Source of the DNA: Sycobia sp. Sy_11
Taxonomy: Eukaryota; Arthropoda; Insecta; Hymenoptera; Epichrysomallidae
NCBI GenBank assembly: GCA_018907035.1
Contig: JACCIC010000287.1
Coordinates: 372,001 to 436,000, forward strand
Reading direction: 5' to 3'
Length of the DNA: 64,000 nucleotides
Both the position numbers and the translations under genes were made by a program. The notes below the pieces were generated by a model. It saw only the letters and a program-made list of their open reading frames with translations. It was not told the DNA's origin and made no database searches. Shown in pieces: positions 13,601-25,762 of this stretch; position 1 is the first letter of the stretch; every line of letters starts with the position of its first letter.

Positions 13601-14341
13601 ATGAAACCTCAAGGAAAATGATACTACATAATTCTTCTAGTTTTTGACAGAGTCAAGAATTAAGTATTAATGATATAGGGTAGGTAAGAAAAGTACAGCT
13701 CTTCCTCACAACCAGCATAGCGCTCTCTTAAGTCAGATGAAGGATTAGCTGTTAATCTTTTAATAAGCACTTCGGAAAAGAAACAAGCTAAAAACATTCG
13801 AATTTTGAATTAGGGAAAATAGTTTGTTGTCTATCTTTTAAGGAACATCATATACCAGAGAAGGATTCATCTGTTTGCAAGAGAACCTATTTTATAGTGG
13901 ATTTTGAAGCACTAGAATTTATGTCTCTTGTATGTTGTCGTCATACATGCTCTCTTATATACAAAACTATTCTATACATCCCAATTCGTACGGAACGCAG
14001 CGTAAGCGGTTATGGACCGATTATTTCTATAGTAAAGTTGGGTATAGTAGATCGAATATTAAGTATTTAAATTTTTCTCACCTTGAAAGAAAATTAACTA
14101 ATTTTTACAACTGGATCGTCGCAAAAACAAAACGAAAATTGCGCATAAATATAATTATGAGACAAACCATGATTCTCCTTTAAAAATAATCTAGAAATGT
14201 GGTAGAATTGATGCTTATATTAATTATTTATTATTAATTGTATCATTGTATTATTTATTATTAATCTAGAATGGCTTATTGTTAAATTTATATAAAAATT
14301 ATCGGATCAATATATTAAGAAAAAATTAGTAAAATATTTAC
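10626..14341. other. AT-rich intron, no gene seen
   Basis: No supported exon or transposon. A 105-codon minus-strand frame at 11834-12151 has no recognisable domain or splice context. Patches at 10860-10990 and 12470-12560 are less AT-rich but unassigned. The bromodomain expected downstream in an ATAD2-type gene was looked for on the minus strand here and not found. Confidence 0.5.
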
Positions 14342-14483
14342 CATTTGAAGATTTATGAGAAACGTTGTCTGGACAGGAATTGGCTTTGATGAAAAGTTCG
14401 TAAAAATAATTCTCCCGCTCGTTGGTATTCGGTGACTTAATTTCACAAATTTCTTTACGATGCTCATTAAATAATTCTACAAT
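14342..14483 (-). CDS. ATAD2: ATAD2-like AAA protein, internal exon A
   Basis: A 142-bp minus-strand exon. The acceptor reads TTTATTTTCAG and the donor GTAAAT. It starts in phase 0 and leaves one base for the next codon. It encodes 47 residues beginning IVELFNEHRKEI and including NERENYFYELF. From my memory of human ATAD2, these align with the segment after the second AAA module (ELF..., the ERTKFFEDL region). It follows exon B directly: PQE joins IVELF, as PEE joins VQELF in ATAD2. ATAD2 proteins are nuclear AAA-plus-bromodomain factors bound to acetylated chromatin. A mariner end lies 41 bp upstream of the acceptor. No frame damage is visible. Confidence 0.82.
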
Positions 14484-14524
14484 CTGAAAATAAATTAACA
14501 CATATATATGATAGAACATACCTA

Positions 14525-14990
14525 CCAGGTAGACTGAAGAGTTTTTAGGCTGACATATAGATTGTGTTACTTTAAATAAATCCATATGATTTTTAGTTAG
14601 TACAATCCTTTAAAAAATACGTGTATAAATTTGACAGCTGTCGGGCAATTGGTTTGAAATTTCATGGGCTAATCAAAAATTGTTTTTTGCGAAAAAAAAG
14701 TTAATGCCAAGGCTTGGCTTAATAAATATTATTCGAACCGTGCACTAGGAAAATCAATCATCGACAAGTGGTTTATTAAATTTAAACAGGGAAAATGAAC
14801 ATTGAAGATGATACACACAGTATACATCCGAAAAATGCTCTTACCTACGAAAACATAAAACAAACTCAAAATAATTTTAAATAAATCAGTATTTTGGGAT
14901 GATCATGGTATCATATTCGTAAACGACTTGGAGAAGAGAAATACTATCAATAGCGATTATTACATAGCCTTATTGAAACGTTGGATAAGC
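14525..14990 (+). mobile_element. mariner M5 remnant (Himar-like) with internal deletion
   Basis: The left terminal repeat begins at 14525 after TA and matches, with mismatches, the one at 57424 (both include GCTGACA and then CCATATGATTTTTAGTTAGT). A decayed transposase follows: AWLNKYY, STIDKWF-like and WFIKFK pieces at 14700-14800. The frame then breaks, a deletion follows, and a later segment reads VFWDDHGIIF near 14893. The right end was not found; LINE sequence begins at about 15000. The element sits in the intron just upstream of exon A. Confidence 0.72.
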
Positions 14991-14999
14991 AGACACTGG

Positions 15000-17480
15000 A
15001 CAGCAACGCTATTAAGCAGGTCTTTGAAGACCATTATCGCTCTAAACAGGTGAAGCCCACAGACGAAGTCCGTTGGTGAAACAATAACCTAGACTATCTG
15101 AAAGAGAAAACCAAATGACTCCGCAACATATAGCGAGACGAGCAGGTAGTAAGTTTGACTGGCGCTTGTACGGGGTTACCAGAGATGTATAAAGAGAGGC
15201 AGTAAGAAAAGCCACAGAGTAGAACTGGAAAAATTACTGTAAAAGTATCTGTGAAGGCAGAGAAGGACTGAGGTTGAATAGAATTCTGGCAAAGAATACA
15301 GATATCACCTTAGCCACGATGAAGCTGCCTGGCGGCCGATACTCGACGTCTGAAGAGAAGATATTAGATTATCTCATTCAGTACTTATTTATTTATATTA
15401 TACTTATTCTAGATTCTGCAGGACATATAACGTCGCAAAGAAAAGGGATAGCGCAAATTGGAGCTGAGGACGCTGGCCTGGTTGCACCAGACTAGGCCCA
15501 TACGGAACTTTGCTAACCAGATAGTCTCTCCAGACAGGATTAGATGGACTATTATGTCCTTCAACACATTTAAGTCATCAGAACCTACCAGAATCTATCC
15601 AGGACTACTACAAAGAATAGAGGAAGTCATTGTAGCTTTGCTGATAACTAGAACATGTTTAAACCAAGTAATAGAACGCAAGAGTGGTATTTATTTCAAA
15701 GGGAGACAGATACAGTTACATATCCTCTAAGTATTTTCGACCCATAAGCCTGACATCCTTCGTTCTCAAAACAGTTGAAAGAATGATCTATAAATACATC
15801 CAGCACAACGTCATGAAAGCCAAGCATCTCTACAAGATCTTGTACAGGGTGGTATCTGTGATCCGGAAACAAGTGAAGGCTAAAGATTTTGGTCTTGTAT
15901 ATCCTTATGGATATCGAAGAACCTTTAACCACTCAAGAAGAGGAGCTATCATGGATGCTACGTACAAGCATAATAGTCAACTTTGCATAACAGAATGAAT
16001 CAACCACGTCTTGGGAAATCGGATTCTGGAAGTTTGCAATAGCGGAGCGTTCCTGAGGGACTGAATGCAGTCGAAAAGTCTACAGGATGGGATCCTATCT
16101 CCACTAATCTGATCCCTCGTTGTGGACGAGCTCCTGAAACTACTTAAGAATATTGGCTGTACAGCGATCGACTATACTGATAACACCATGGTAATAGCCC
16201 GCGGATCCTTCCGTAACACACTTATGGGGACTATGCAGAGTGAACTGAAGACTGAGGATGCAGGCAGACCAGTCCCTCTATCAACCCGGCGAAAATCGAG
16301 GTTATTGTTATCCTACCTGGAGTATGCAACCAGTAAGCTCATTGCCTGCATGTACCAGATGAAAAGAGCTATCTGGAAGATATAGAGTTTGCAACCTAAA
16401 ATGTGAGGTAGGTTTACAAGGTAATCCTGAAACCCAGACTATCCTATGATGCTCTGTTCTGTTGGGAAAGCACAGCCAACATCTACGTCCAACATCATTC
16501 TCGAGAGATTAAGAAATACAGTAGTAAGGAGCATCTCGGGCATGATTAGATCTACATCTACTGCGGCCCTGGCTATGTTACTTAAAATAGAACCGTTCAT
16601 TCTAACTCTGCCAGGAGCGGCGGAAAAGGCCCTCCAAGGGTCAAAAACTTGCTTGAAGAAGCTAGTAGAGAGGGCTCATTAAGATTTCCCAAAGAATTGG
16701 ACGGAAAGGTGATCCTACGGATGAATGTCGATGTCATAAACAAAGCTTCTTTTGTTCGACAAGCAATATAGGGTCAATATTGTCTCCAGAGAGGAGTGGG
16801 ATACTGGTAAAACAGGCATCCCGAATGTTTGAACAACTATGGTCTATAGACGGCTCTAAACGGGAGGGAGGTGCATGTGCTGGATAGCTTCACGATGAAA
16901 TCGAAGTTGGTTTGTGACTGTTACTTGAACAGTTTAGTTACAAATGCGATGGTGATGCTGATGTACATCCCGGTTCATAAAGGGATCAAAGGCTATACTG
17001 TGTTAGATGATCTTGCCAAACTAGGAGCCAAAACAGGCTAGATAGGACTAGCACTGTATGTTGAAATCTGCAACATTCTCATTAGAACAAATCAAGAGCA
17101 AAAGAAGACAACCTACAATAGGAGAAAACCGGGCATACATGCAGATTAAGTCCTTCATACCCACGGAAAATGCAAAGGACTGGACGAAGATTATCCTAGA
17201 TCTCAGTAGAATAGAGGTCAAGCAGCCAGTCGAGATTATTACGTGTCACGGCAAGTTTAATGACCACATGCACAGAATGAGACTCATGAGGAACCCTTTC
17301 TGTCCTTTCTGTGACATAGAAGAATAAACAATTGAACATCTTCTATGTTATTCTCTGTCCGTAATTGAAGAAAGGATGCGATATTTGGGTGCAGCCTTCT
17401 TTGAGGCGGAGGACATAGGGGTCATCATGGTGATTGGATTACTTTCATTCTTTCATTTGCTTATAATGATTGTCGGCCGT
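15000..17480 (+). mobile_element. LOA/I-like LINE remnant with RNase H
   Basis: Multiple frame pieces give, in order, the RT of a Jockey/LOA/I-type non-LTR retrotransposon and its C-terminal parts. RT palm entry is at 15530-15610 (RIRWTIMSFNTFK). A FRPISLTSFVLKTVERM block is near 15738-15790. The catalytic YADD box is degraded to YTDN near 16155. A ribonuclease H segment follows with IDGSKREGG near 16852 and a HKGIKG...LAKLGA block near 16975-17035. The end is a C-terminal zinc-finger-like NPFCPFCDIEE near 17295-17325. Dozens of stops and shifts show long inactivity. The RNase H favours LOA or I groups over R1; the exact clade is uncertain. Confidence 0.75.
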
Positions 17481-17889
17481 TATAGGGAAAAACGCGAAGC
17501 GTTACTCATGCGCCTAGTGGTTTGTATAGGCTGAACTGCGTATTTATTACTAATTTCTTTTTGCAATGGATAGTAAAAAGTTCATCCAACAACTCTATTC
17601 GTTGACAGGCTAGAGCTCTCGTATCAGAGACTGCCACTGGATACGGCACAGGGTATGCAGGATTCATAGCGACTAAAACCACTCTCCTGTCGATTGTATG
17701 AATACTGCTTAGGAACCGTCTAAGAGACATTACTTCTGAACAGCGCCTTTCTATTAACCTAAGTGGGTTTACAATCCTTCCTCAAGCCCACTTTTATGGT
17801 GCAGAATAGCCTTACAAAAGCAAGATATTCTACACCAATTCTCCAAGCTATCAAACATATGTTAGATAATATTATACGTCGAAAGGGGC
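17481..17889. other. unassigned sequence between two LINE remnants
   Basis: No domain recognised. It may be the 3' UTR of the LINE remnant before it or the 3' part of the antisense R1 fragment after it. A 74-codon minus-strand frame (17506-17730) has no recognisable motif. Confidence 0.4.
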
Positions 17890-18763
17890 CTATGTTTCGC
17901 TAAAAGTGCTCTCTTTCTAGATGACTCGTCTCCCTCTGAAAAAAACGTATGTAACGCGTTGTCTCGGCGAGCGTGATAGTAGCCACAGGCCGGTTCCGGT
18001 ACTTGCCACATCTTGTGGATATAGGATCGGAATCGGCTATGCCCTGATAAGAGCTGCGTAAGATGGTAATGAACCTTTTCATACGACTACTAAATCCATA
18101 ACTCTAACTGACTGATGGATCCATACCTTCGCTTTTTATAGTATGATGAATTCGGTATCAGCAGACTCCACTTGCAGCGTGCATGATTACCATAGTTGGT
18201 TATTAATTTCATAAGTTGCACTGTCACTAGGGCAGAGCTGTCTACCAACTTTTTATTTGGTTCCAGAAGATGAACTTGGAATCAAGCGTTACCCCTAAAT
18301 ATCTCACAGCTGCCTTGGTCACCACTAAGTCTCCAAACTGGACAAAGCGTACCTTTGGAATACGTTTCTTAGTTAGGAGCACGATCTCCGTTTTCGCCGC
18401 CGCCAGTTCTAACCCATTGTTCTCCATCCATCTCTCCACTCGTCGCATCACCTGATTGAGTCGCATCTGTGCAGCGTCATAATCCCTAGCGATGATAACA
18501 GCTGCTACATCATCTGCGTATCCAACCAAAAAGGTGTCCTCAGGCATCTGCATCCGGAGTATTCCGTCATATGAAACGTTCCACATATCGGCTCCGAGTA
18601 CAGACCCCTGAGCCACCCTGGAACTAAGTTTTTTCCTTCTCCGACCGTCCGATGTCTCGTAAACCAAGTATCGATCCTTAAGGTAGTCATCCAATATACG
18701 AAGTATATAAGGTGGCATCCGAAAGTTTTGCTCCATGGCCCTCAAAACTATCTGTGTTTCATA
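17890..18763 (-). mobile_element. R1-clade LINE fragment, antisense
   Basis: The reverse strand from 18745 to 18242 gives 167 codons of R1-type RT. They include RVAQGSVLGADMWN, the catalytic box GYADDVAAVI and VRYLGVTLDSKF. After a deletion, the strand at 18110-17900 gives the C-terminal zinc-finger region (LLSGHSRFRSY and a DNALHTFF-like end). That region parallels LSGHGHFRKY and AEHTFF of the sense copy at 18804-24085. It is about half diverged from that copy, so it represents another R1 lineage. It abuts the (TAA)n tract into which the larger R1 element is set. Confidence 0.82.
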
Positions 18764-18803
18764 ATAATAGTAATAATAATAATAATAATAATGATAATAA
18801 TTA
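18764..18803. repeat. (TAA)n microsatellite at the R1 5' end
   Basis: About 38 bp of ATA/TAA repeats directly before the R1 element. A matching (TAA)n tract follows its 3' end at 24086-24142, so the element sits inside such a repeat. Confidence 0.9.
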
Positions 18804-19025
18804 TGGGGCCTTGAGTTCAGCTACCACACGCGTCCCCGGGGTTGCGGATAGGGGAACGACCACTCGCGGTCAGTCACGAAATAAGCATTTCTAAGAGTGA
18901 CGAATAAGTGGCCGTGGACAAGAACTTCGAGCGAAAATAGTGGTATTCGCCCGTGTACACACCCACTCATCATTCACACACCTACATATCTGTAAGATGG
19001 CCGTACTCGGACTGGGGAGTATATC

Positions 19026-19136
19026 GGGAACTCTATAAACGAGTTTCCCACGAATGGTGGAGATGGAGACCCTATAAACGGGTAACTTCCAGGCGGGTTA
19101 TGAATGAATGAGAGGCCCTATAAACGGGCATCTCTC
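19026..19136 (+). promoter_or_regulatory. three hairpins with the same loop in the R1 5' UTR
   Basis: Three stem-loops at 19026-19049, 19065-19090 and 19110-19136 share the identical 7-nt loop TATAAAC. The closing 4-bp stems differ but each pairs perfectly: ACTC/GAGT, ACCC/GGGT and GCCC/GGGC. Outer arms also pair (GGGA/TCCC, GGA/TCC, GAGAG/CTCTC). Copy 2 holds degraded versions at about 59447-59550. The covariation suggests a selected RNA structure; its role is unknown. Confidence 0.7.
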
Positions 19137-19572
19137 ACGTATGAATGTGACCAGTTTGCGACGGTAAGATCTTGCGGATGCAGTAATTACTTGTTGATTG
19201 GTGGGATTAGATGCGAGGGAATCACTTCATGCTTATATGCGTTCCCCTTCTGGAGGGTACAGTTGTAAAACCAGATGGCACTCCTGGGCTGCCACAAGTA
19301 GGGGTCCCGAATCCAGTCTAGCCAACATGGGAGGCTGCCCCACACAGTGGTAAGACGTCGTCAGACGTCAAATCTCGCTTCTCGTAGTAGTGCCGTATGG
19401 CGTACGGATGGGACCCTGCTGCGAGTCGTGGGGGAGGAACAGCCGAGGCCACTGGAACGTAGGAGGGCTTCAGTATTGGGGAGATTCAGGACGCTGAACC
19501 GTCATCTCCAACAAGTGATCCTCCTGACCATTACAAATATAAAACATTTAACACAAATTAATAATATAGTCA

Positions 19573-20903
19573 TGAAAGGTGATAAAAAAATTATAGCAGG
19601 CTCTCGACTGCCGCCTGCAAGCGACTCAGTAGAGTCAATGGAGCTTCTCGGCTCTCCTATCACACCAGTAGGCAACCTGGCTGGTGTGACAGAAAATGTT
19701 ACAGGTAGCAGTATGAATGAAAGTGCGAATATTTATAAATTGCCGGCAACTTGGGAGACAGCTGAGTGTAAATTGCAGGAGCAATTTTACACAATAAGCA
19801 GAGTCCTAAGGAAAGTGATGGAAAGGACTTGCATACAAAAAAATGTAAGTCAAATAATAAAAAACGGTCTGAGTGAGATCAATGAAGCAGTGGAAATCGG
19901 ACAGTATTAAGTGAAGCTAATGAGACTGCTCCGACAAAAACAGAAAGATAAAGGACAGAGTGAATGTGAGGAGGAAACTCCTCAAAAACGGAAAAGAGAC
20001 CATCAGACCCCTACTCCGGAGCAGACGGCCGCACAACAGCGGACCACCGAGACCGAAACATTGGCGACGGTGGTGTCAAAACATAAAAAACCGAAAACGA
20101 CCGAGACGAACAACAAACCGACAAAAGAGCAGACAAAAACGAGACTCCAAGGTCGCGGGTCTGATCGCCCTAACCTCAAAGGCAGTAGAGGAGCGATCAT
20201 GATCAAGCCGGCTGAGGGACAGACGTACGTAGACGTGGTACGAACAACACGGTAAAAGGTGGATCCTGACAAGTGTAATACACAAGTCAGAACAATAAGA
20301 AAGACAAAAGACGGCGCGGTACTTTTACAGCTCTCCAGACACAACAACGAGACGGATTTCCGACAGGTTCTTCAAGACGCTGTCGGAGAGACTGGACACG
20401 TAAAAGATTTGACGTCCAAGGTGACACTGGAATTTCTAGACTTGGACTGTGTCACGACCGACGAGGACATCGCGAACGCGTTAAATCGGGAAACGGGAGG
20501 GACTGCAGACCGTTAACCCCATGTTTTCGACGTTAACAGTCGAGGACAGAGAATGGCAGTCTGCGATTTTGATGTAAAAGAGGCTACCGACCTCTGAAGG
20601 AAAGGGCGTATTAAAATCGGGTGGGTTATATCAAGAATAAGAGCAAGGATATGCGTCTCGCGATACTATAGATGCCTCGGGTTCGGTCATGTACGGAAAG
20701 ACTGTAAAAGACTGGATAGACGAAGCTGCTGCTGGCGATGCGGCCTCGAGGGTCATTCCCACAAGGACTGCAAGAGTCGTGGGGAGTGTTTCCTGTGCAC
20801 TGAGGATAATATCCGAGACAGGGGACACTTACCCAGCTCGTCCTCGTGTGCCGCGTTCAGGATAGCACTAACAGACCAGAAGACAAAGACAGTCACACAA
20901 TGA
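19573..20903 (+). pseudogene. R1-clade ORF1 (gag-like, CCHC zinc knuckles)
   Basis: ATG at 19573 matches the start in copy 2 (59935). One frame runs to TGA 20901-20903, interrupted only by stops at 19908-19910, 20253-20255, 20514-20516 and near 20595; no frameshift was found. The first third has a low-complexity start and a helical region (ETAECKLQEQFYTISRVLRK). The middle is basic and Thr/Gln-rich with KKRKRD-like clusters. The end carries zinc knuckles: CLGFGHVRKDC, with the first Cys replaced by Tyr, then a complete CWRCGLEGHSHKDC, then CFLC with a distal His and Cys. Such ORF1 proteins bind RNA and form the RNP particle. Confidence 0.85.
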
Positions 20904-23831
20904 CGACGACGATACTCCAATGCAATATGAACGGGAGTAGCGTGGCAGACGCACTGCTCCCGCAGATTACGGCGGCACTAAACATAGATGTGCTGATTAT
21001 CAGTGAGCAATACAAAGACAGACGATTACCGACTTGCCTCACAAGCAGCTCGGGCAAGTCCGCAGTTTGGTGACGTGGAAAGGGTGCGTCGAATATCGTA
21101 CGCAGCGGGACTGAGGAGGACTGTGTCTGGGTGACGGTCGCTGACAGAACCTATGTCAGTGTTTACCTGAGCCCAAACAGCAGTGCCTCCGAGTACGCGG
21201 CTAAACTTGGAAAAATCGAGGACGCGTTGTGGGAAATCCCTGGTAACGTGATCGTGGCGAGCGACTTTAACGCGCGGGCGATAGAGTGGGGAATGCCCTT
21301 GACCAACAGACGAGGAAGACTGCTGCTGGAGATGGCCGCAAGGCTGGAACTGGCAGTAGTTAACGAAGGAACGATACCGACGTACAGACGACCGGGGTAT
21401 GGTAACTCCATACCAGACGTGACTCTGACCTCTGACAGAATTCGGACTAGGATAAGGGCCTGGTGGGTGATCCAGGACTCTGCGGCCAGTGATCACCAGT
21501 ACATTGCCTTTAAACTGACAGACGCGACGAGACAGACGAGGAGACGGGGCACAAGATCTACGGGGTGGAACCCCTAACGCCTAGACATAGACGAACTCGA
21601 AAGGTATCTGCAAAATGCAGAACCTCCCTTACGAGAGGTGCCTCAAGAGTTGACGAAGCGGGACCGGGTGGAGGCGTTAGCGGCGGCAGCGACTGGCTTT
21701 CTCCAGCGCCTATGCGATGCCACCATGCCCAGGAAACGGAAAGTACGAAACAGACGACAAACATACTGGTGGACAGCCAAGATCGCGGATCTCAGAAGCA
21801 ATTGTTTGAAGCTGAGACGGAAAGCTCAACGAGCCCGAAGTCGAGACGTAGTGGGACTATACTCTACAGAGTATAGTCGCGCCAGATAACGACTGAGATA
21901 CGCGATCAATGACAGCAAGAAACGGTGTTGGACAAAACTAATCGACGAGGTAGACTCGGATCCCTGGGGCAACGGTTATACAATTGTAACATGCGCCCTG
22001 AGAGGTCGGGGTCCGCCGGAACTACGAGACGCGAAAGTGATGGAGCGGATAGTTGAGAGATTTTTCCCAACCACTCCCAACAGAACGGACGCGACAAATG
22101 AAATGACAGATATAGAGATCCCTCTCTTCACGCAGGAAGAGCTCCGCAGAGCTTCGAATGCGTTGAAGCCTAACAAGGCCCGGGGTCCCGATGGCATACC
22201 TAGTGAGGTGTTACGGGTGGTCGCTTCGCGCCACCCGGACATCCTTTTGGGTTTGTACAATGGGTGTCTGGTGGAGGGTGTTTTTAACAGGCTCTAGAAG
22301 GAGGCGCGATTGGTTCTCAGCCATAAGTCTGTTGGAGCTACTGCTGAGACCAAGACTGTCACAGGCAATTCAAAACGCCGGAGACCTATCCGAACAACAA
22401 CATGGATTTCGAAAAGGACGGTCGACAATCGGAGCTATAGGTGACGTGACGAACATCTTTCAGCGGCGAACAGGGGCTGTCGTGCAACCAGACCACTGGT
22501 TCTGTTGGTGACCCTGGACGTTCGTAACGCCTTTCACTCTGCAAAATGGACAGAGTTACTGGGAGCGTTGGAGTTGACTTTCAAGGTTGACTCCTACCTC
22601 CTTCGTATCATACGGGACTACTTAGGAGACCGAGGACTGACGTATGATACTTTGGACGGAAAGAAATGCAAACGCGTGACAGCGGGGGTGGCGCAGGGTA
22701 CCATTTTAGGCTCCGACTTCTGGAACGTACAATACGATGGTTTGTTGAGACTAAGACATGCCCTCCGACGCGCGTCTCATTGCCTATGCCGACGATGTGG
22801 CAGCCGTGATAGTCGCACGCGACTATCACTTGATTCAGTTAAAGCTGAATCAGGTCATGAGACGCATGAACGAATGGATGACATACCACGGACTGCAGCT
22901 CGCGCTGCAAAAGACTGAGTTGTTGCTGCTGACTCGCAGACGTATACAGACGGTGGTTCCGATGACGTTAGGGATGGAAAGACTGGAAACCAGGAGTGAA
23001 GTCAAGTATCTTGGCGTTAACTTGGATACGAAGCTGAGCTTCTGGCCCCACTTATGAAACGCGGCGACAAAGGCAGCAGAAAAGACCAAGGCTCTAAGTA
23101 GACTGATGGCCAATACGAACGGACCGAAACAGAACGTTCGCAGACTGCTAATGAGCGTTACCCACTCGATTTTGCTTTACGGGGCGAAGGATTGGGCCGA
23201 CGCGATGAATATCAGGAAACGCGCGAATGCCATGAAAAGCGTACAAAGGGTGGGCGCATTAAGAATCGCGTGCGCCTATCGTACCGTGTCTGAGAGCGCC
23301 GTTTTCGTGATTGCTGGGGTCATTCCCATCGATCTGCTCGCGGCCGAACGGAAGCGAATTTACAAGCGGAACTCGAACGTTGGAAGAGAAGACGCTGTGA
23401 CTGAAGAACGGACGAAGATCATCGAGACATGGCAGAGACGGTGGACGACGGACGAAAGAGAACGGTGGACGAAAAGACTAATACCCGAAATCGGTCCGTG
23501 GAAAGAGAGGAAATACGGAGAGGTGGACTTCTACCTTACCCAATTTCTGTCCGGACACGGACACTTCCGTAAGTACCTCTGCAAGATGAAGAGGGTCGCC
23601 TTTTCAGAATGCAAGTACTGCGGATGGGCTTGGGACGATGCGGAGCACACATTTTTTGCGTGCGAACATTGGACTAAGCCACGACTAGAGTTACAGACGA
23701 GGACAGGAGCGATCACGCCAGAAAACGTGACGAAAATTATGATGACGGACGCGAACAGCTGGCAGTTGATCGCAAAATACATTATGAATGTGCTTCAGAA
23801 CAAAAGAGCAGATGGATGTCTGGACGATTGA
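20900..23831 (+). pseudogene. R1-clade ORF2 (endonuclease, reverse transcriptase)
   Basis: ATG at 20900 overlaps the ORF1 stop. Domains in order are: an APE-type endonuclease (LQCNMNGSS at the start, SDFNARAIEWG near 21260, SAASDHQYI near 21480); RT with NKARGPDGIPSEVL near 22170, GFRKGRSTIGAI near 22405, AGVAQGTILGSDFWN near 22683 and the catalytic YADD near 22790; and a C-terminal CKYCGWAWDDAEHTFFACEHW-type finger near 23610. Stops lie at 21071, 21575, 21887 and 22295. A deletion of about 65 bp near 22320 (relative to copy 2) and indels near 22480 and 22760 shift frames. The last 241 codons (23106-23831) are open. Not functional. Confidence 0.88.
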
Positions 23832-24085
23832 AAGTCTATGAAGAGTGAATGTAATATCGAGTATGCATGAGAATCTGGAATGAAAGATATGAACGTGAAA
23901 TAACTGAAGTAATGTGTATAACAGTTCCTGGCTGGTATCGGTGCAACACGGTGATATGTCTTTAGTGCGTAGTGACATGGGTTTTCTGTCGAGTCGCACA
24001 TATTCCGGTGGTCGTTTTTCACGACCATTCTTGCTGAACGACCATCGGAGATGCATAAACAGCATTCACAGACTCCGTAAAAAAA

Positions 24086-24142
24086 AAAAATAATAATAAT
24101 AATAAAAATAATAATAATATCAATAATAATAATAATAAACAA
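24086..24142. repeat. (TAA)n microsatellite at the R1 3' end
   Basis: An A-rich run passes into TAA/ATA repeats directly after the R1 3' UTR. With 18764-18803 it brackets the element. Confidence 0.9.
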
Positions 24143-24979
24143 AAATGATATTAGTAACTTTTTATAACTTCATACATGTATACTAGCTTTACTTAAGATA
24201 TTGATGTAGTCAACTAATCAAAAAGTTGAGAAATATTGCATACAATGAAAAAATTTTAAATAAATACATTTGCTTAAATTGCAATAAACATACAATTGTT
24301 TAATAGAAACAATTTGTTTTTATTATAAGATACATATATGTATATCTAAAGGTCTTAGCTGCTTTACTTGATATGATATGTATTTCATAAGAAAACTATT
24401 AGTAATTGTTCAAAATGAATTTATTTAAATTGACTATAAATCAAAAATTTAAATTTAACATTTTTTATATTTTATTTAAACTATATAAAATTAAAAAATG
24501 TGGTTTAAAATATTTTCTTTGCTTTTTAAAAATAAAATTCTGCTTTTAGAAAATATTTAAAGCAAATAAATAATTTTCAAATCAAAAATCGAATTTCTTA
24601 TAACAAATTTTTGGTTTTCATTCTTCAAAAACGTATTTACTGCATTTAAATAAACATTTCAATATTTCAATAAATAAATATAGAAATGACTTATTTTGAA
24701 TTTATGGTTGAGTAATGGTCATAGATAAAACATTTATTTAAATAATACAGCAGATTAATTAATCTATTAATTTAAAATTACCAAAATAAATACGATGTTT
24801 GGATTCTGTTATTGTGCTTAAGAATGTATCCGAAAAAATCATATATTTTTCACTAATAAGCATCTTCTCAAAAACAAAGTAAATTCAAAGTGTTCTTTTC
24901 CGGAAGTTCATAATTAGATAACTTCTATTTTTAAATATTTGGAACTAAAATAAAATTATGTTTGATAGTTTAATTGCAA

Positions 24980-25027
<48 letters not shown>

Positions 25028-25696
25028 TTGAATGAATAACTTTGTTTTGTTTTTTTAATTTTTATTTCAAATAAATAAATGGCTAATGTATTAGATTTCA
25101 TTATGTAATTTTTATCAATGTAAAGAAAATAATGAAATTGTAAGAAAATATATGTCTGCTATAAAACAAATTAACTTATTGTTAAAATGTAGTATACATT
25201 TATATTAGTGTGAATGTTAAAGTGGTTGCGCAGCGTCATTACGCATGTTGAAACAGATATCTTTACTTATTGCTGTCACCTCAATTCTCGGAACAAACAT
25301 TAACATGGTAGCAAAGCGTGGTTAAGCGAGTGCTACAGAAGAGTGAGAGCACGCAAGAATGCTGGAGAAAAAGATGGTGGAATGGTGCCTTTCACCACCA
25401 CCGAGCACTGAATACATATAAAGCGTAGCAATGGTGATGAACAAACAGAGACTCTTCGCATCGGTGTGATTTCATGGCCAAAGAGCCCTCCGTCCACGGA
25501 ACCCTCCTGCAACTGTGATATCAACTGAATCATTCTGTCACCGATTCCTCTAAGTGTCTTCGTATGCTCGCACTGCTGTCGAAATAACGCACTAGTGTGG
25601 GATATCTTCCCCTCTACAGTTATCGCTCTTCACTTAAATGTCAGCCATGCGTGTTTCACGATTCCTGAATTTACGCACTTGTGCGGGATATCTACC

Positions 25697-25762
<66 letters not shown>

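Larger units (their letters stand above)
18804..24085 (+). mobile_element. R1-clade LINE, near full length
   Basis: An element of about 5.3 kb with 5' UTR, gag-like ORF1, ORF2 (endonuclease, RT, zinc finger), a 3' UTR and a short A-rich end. The two ORFs overlap at ATGA (20900-20903), common in R1-clade elements. It is flanked by (TAA)n on both sides, as expected if it targets that repeat. Copy 2 at 59313-63462 aligns from 18920 on. The sequence upstream (18804-18919) is present only here. No ribosomal DNA target is seen, so it is R1-clade rather than classical rDNA R1. Confidence 0.87.

Noticed and set aside
1..14341. Bromodomain exon of the ATAD2-like gene
   Set aside because: No minus-strand frame with bromodomain features was found; it is probably below the window start.
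14484..14585. Upstream coding continuation of exon A (frame to MDLFKVTQS) with a 42-bp intron
   Set aside because: The sequence above 14525 is a mariner terminal repeat shared with 57424, so the frame there is a by-product. Exon A begins at the TTTATTTTCAG acceptor.
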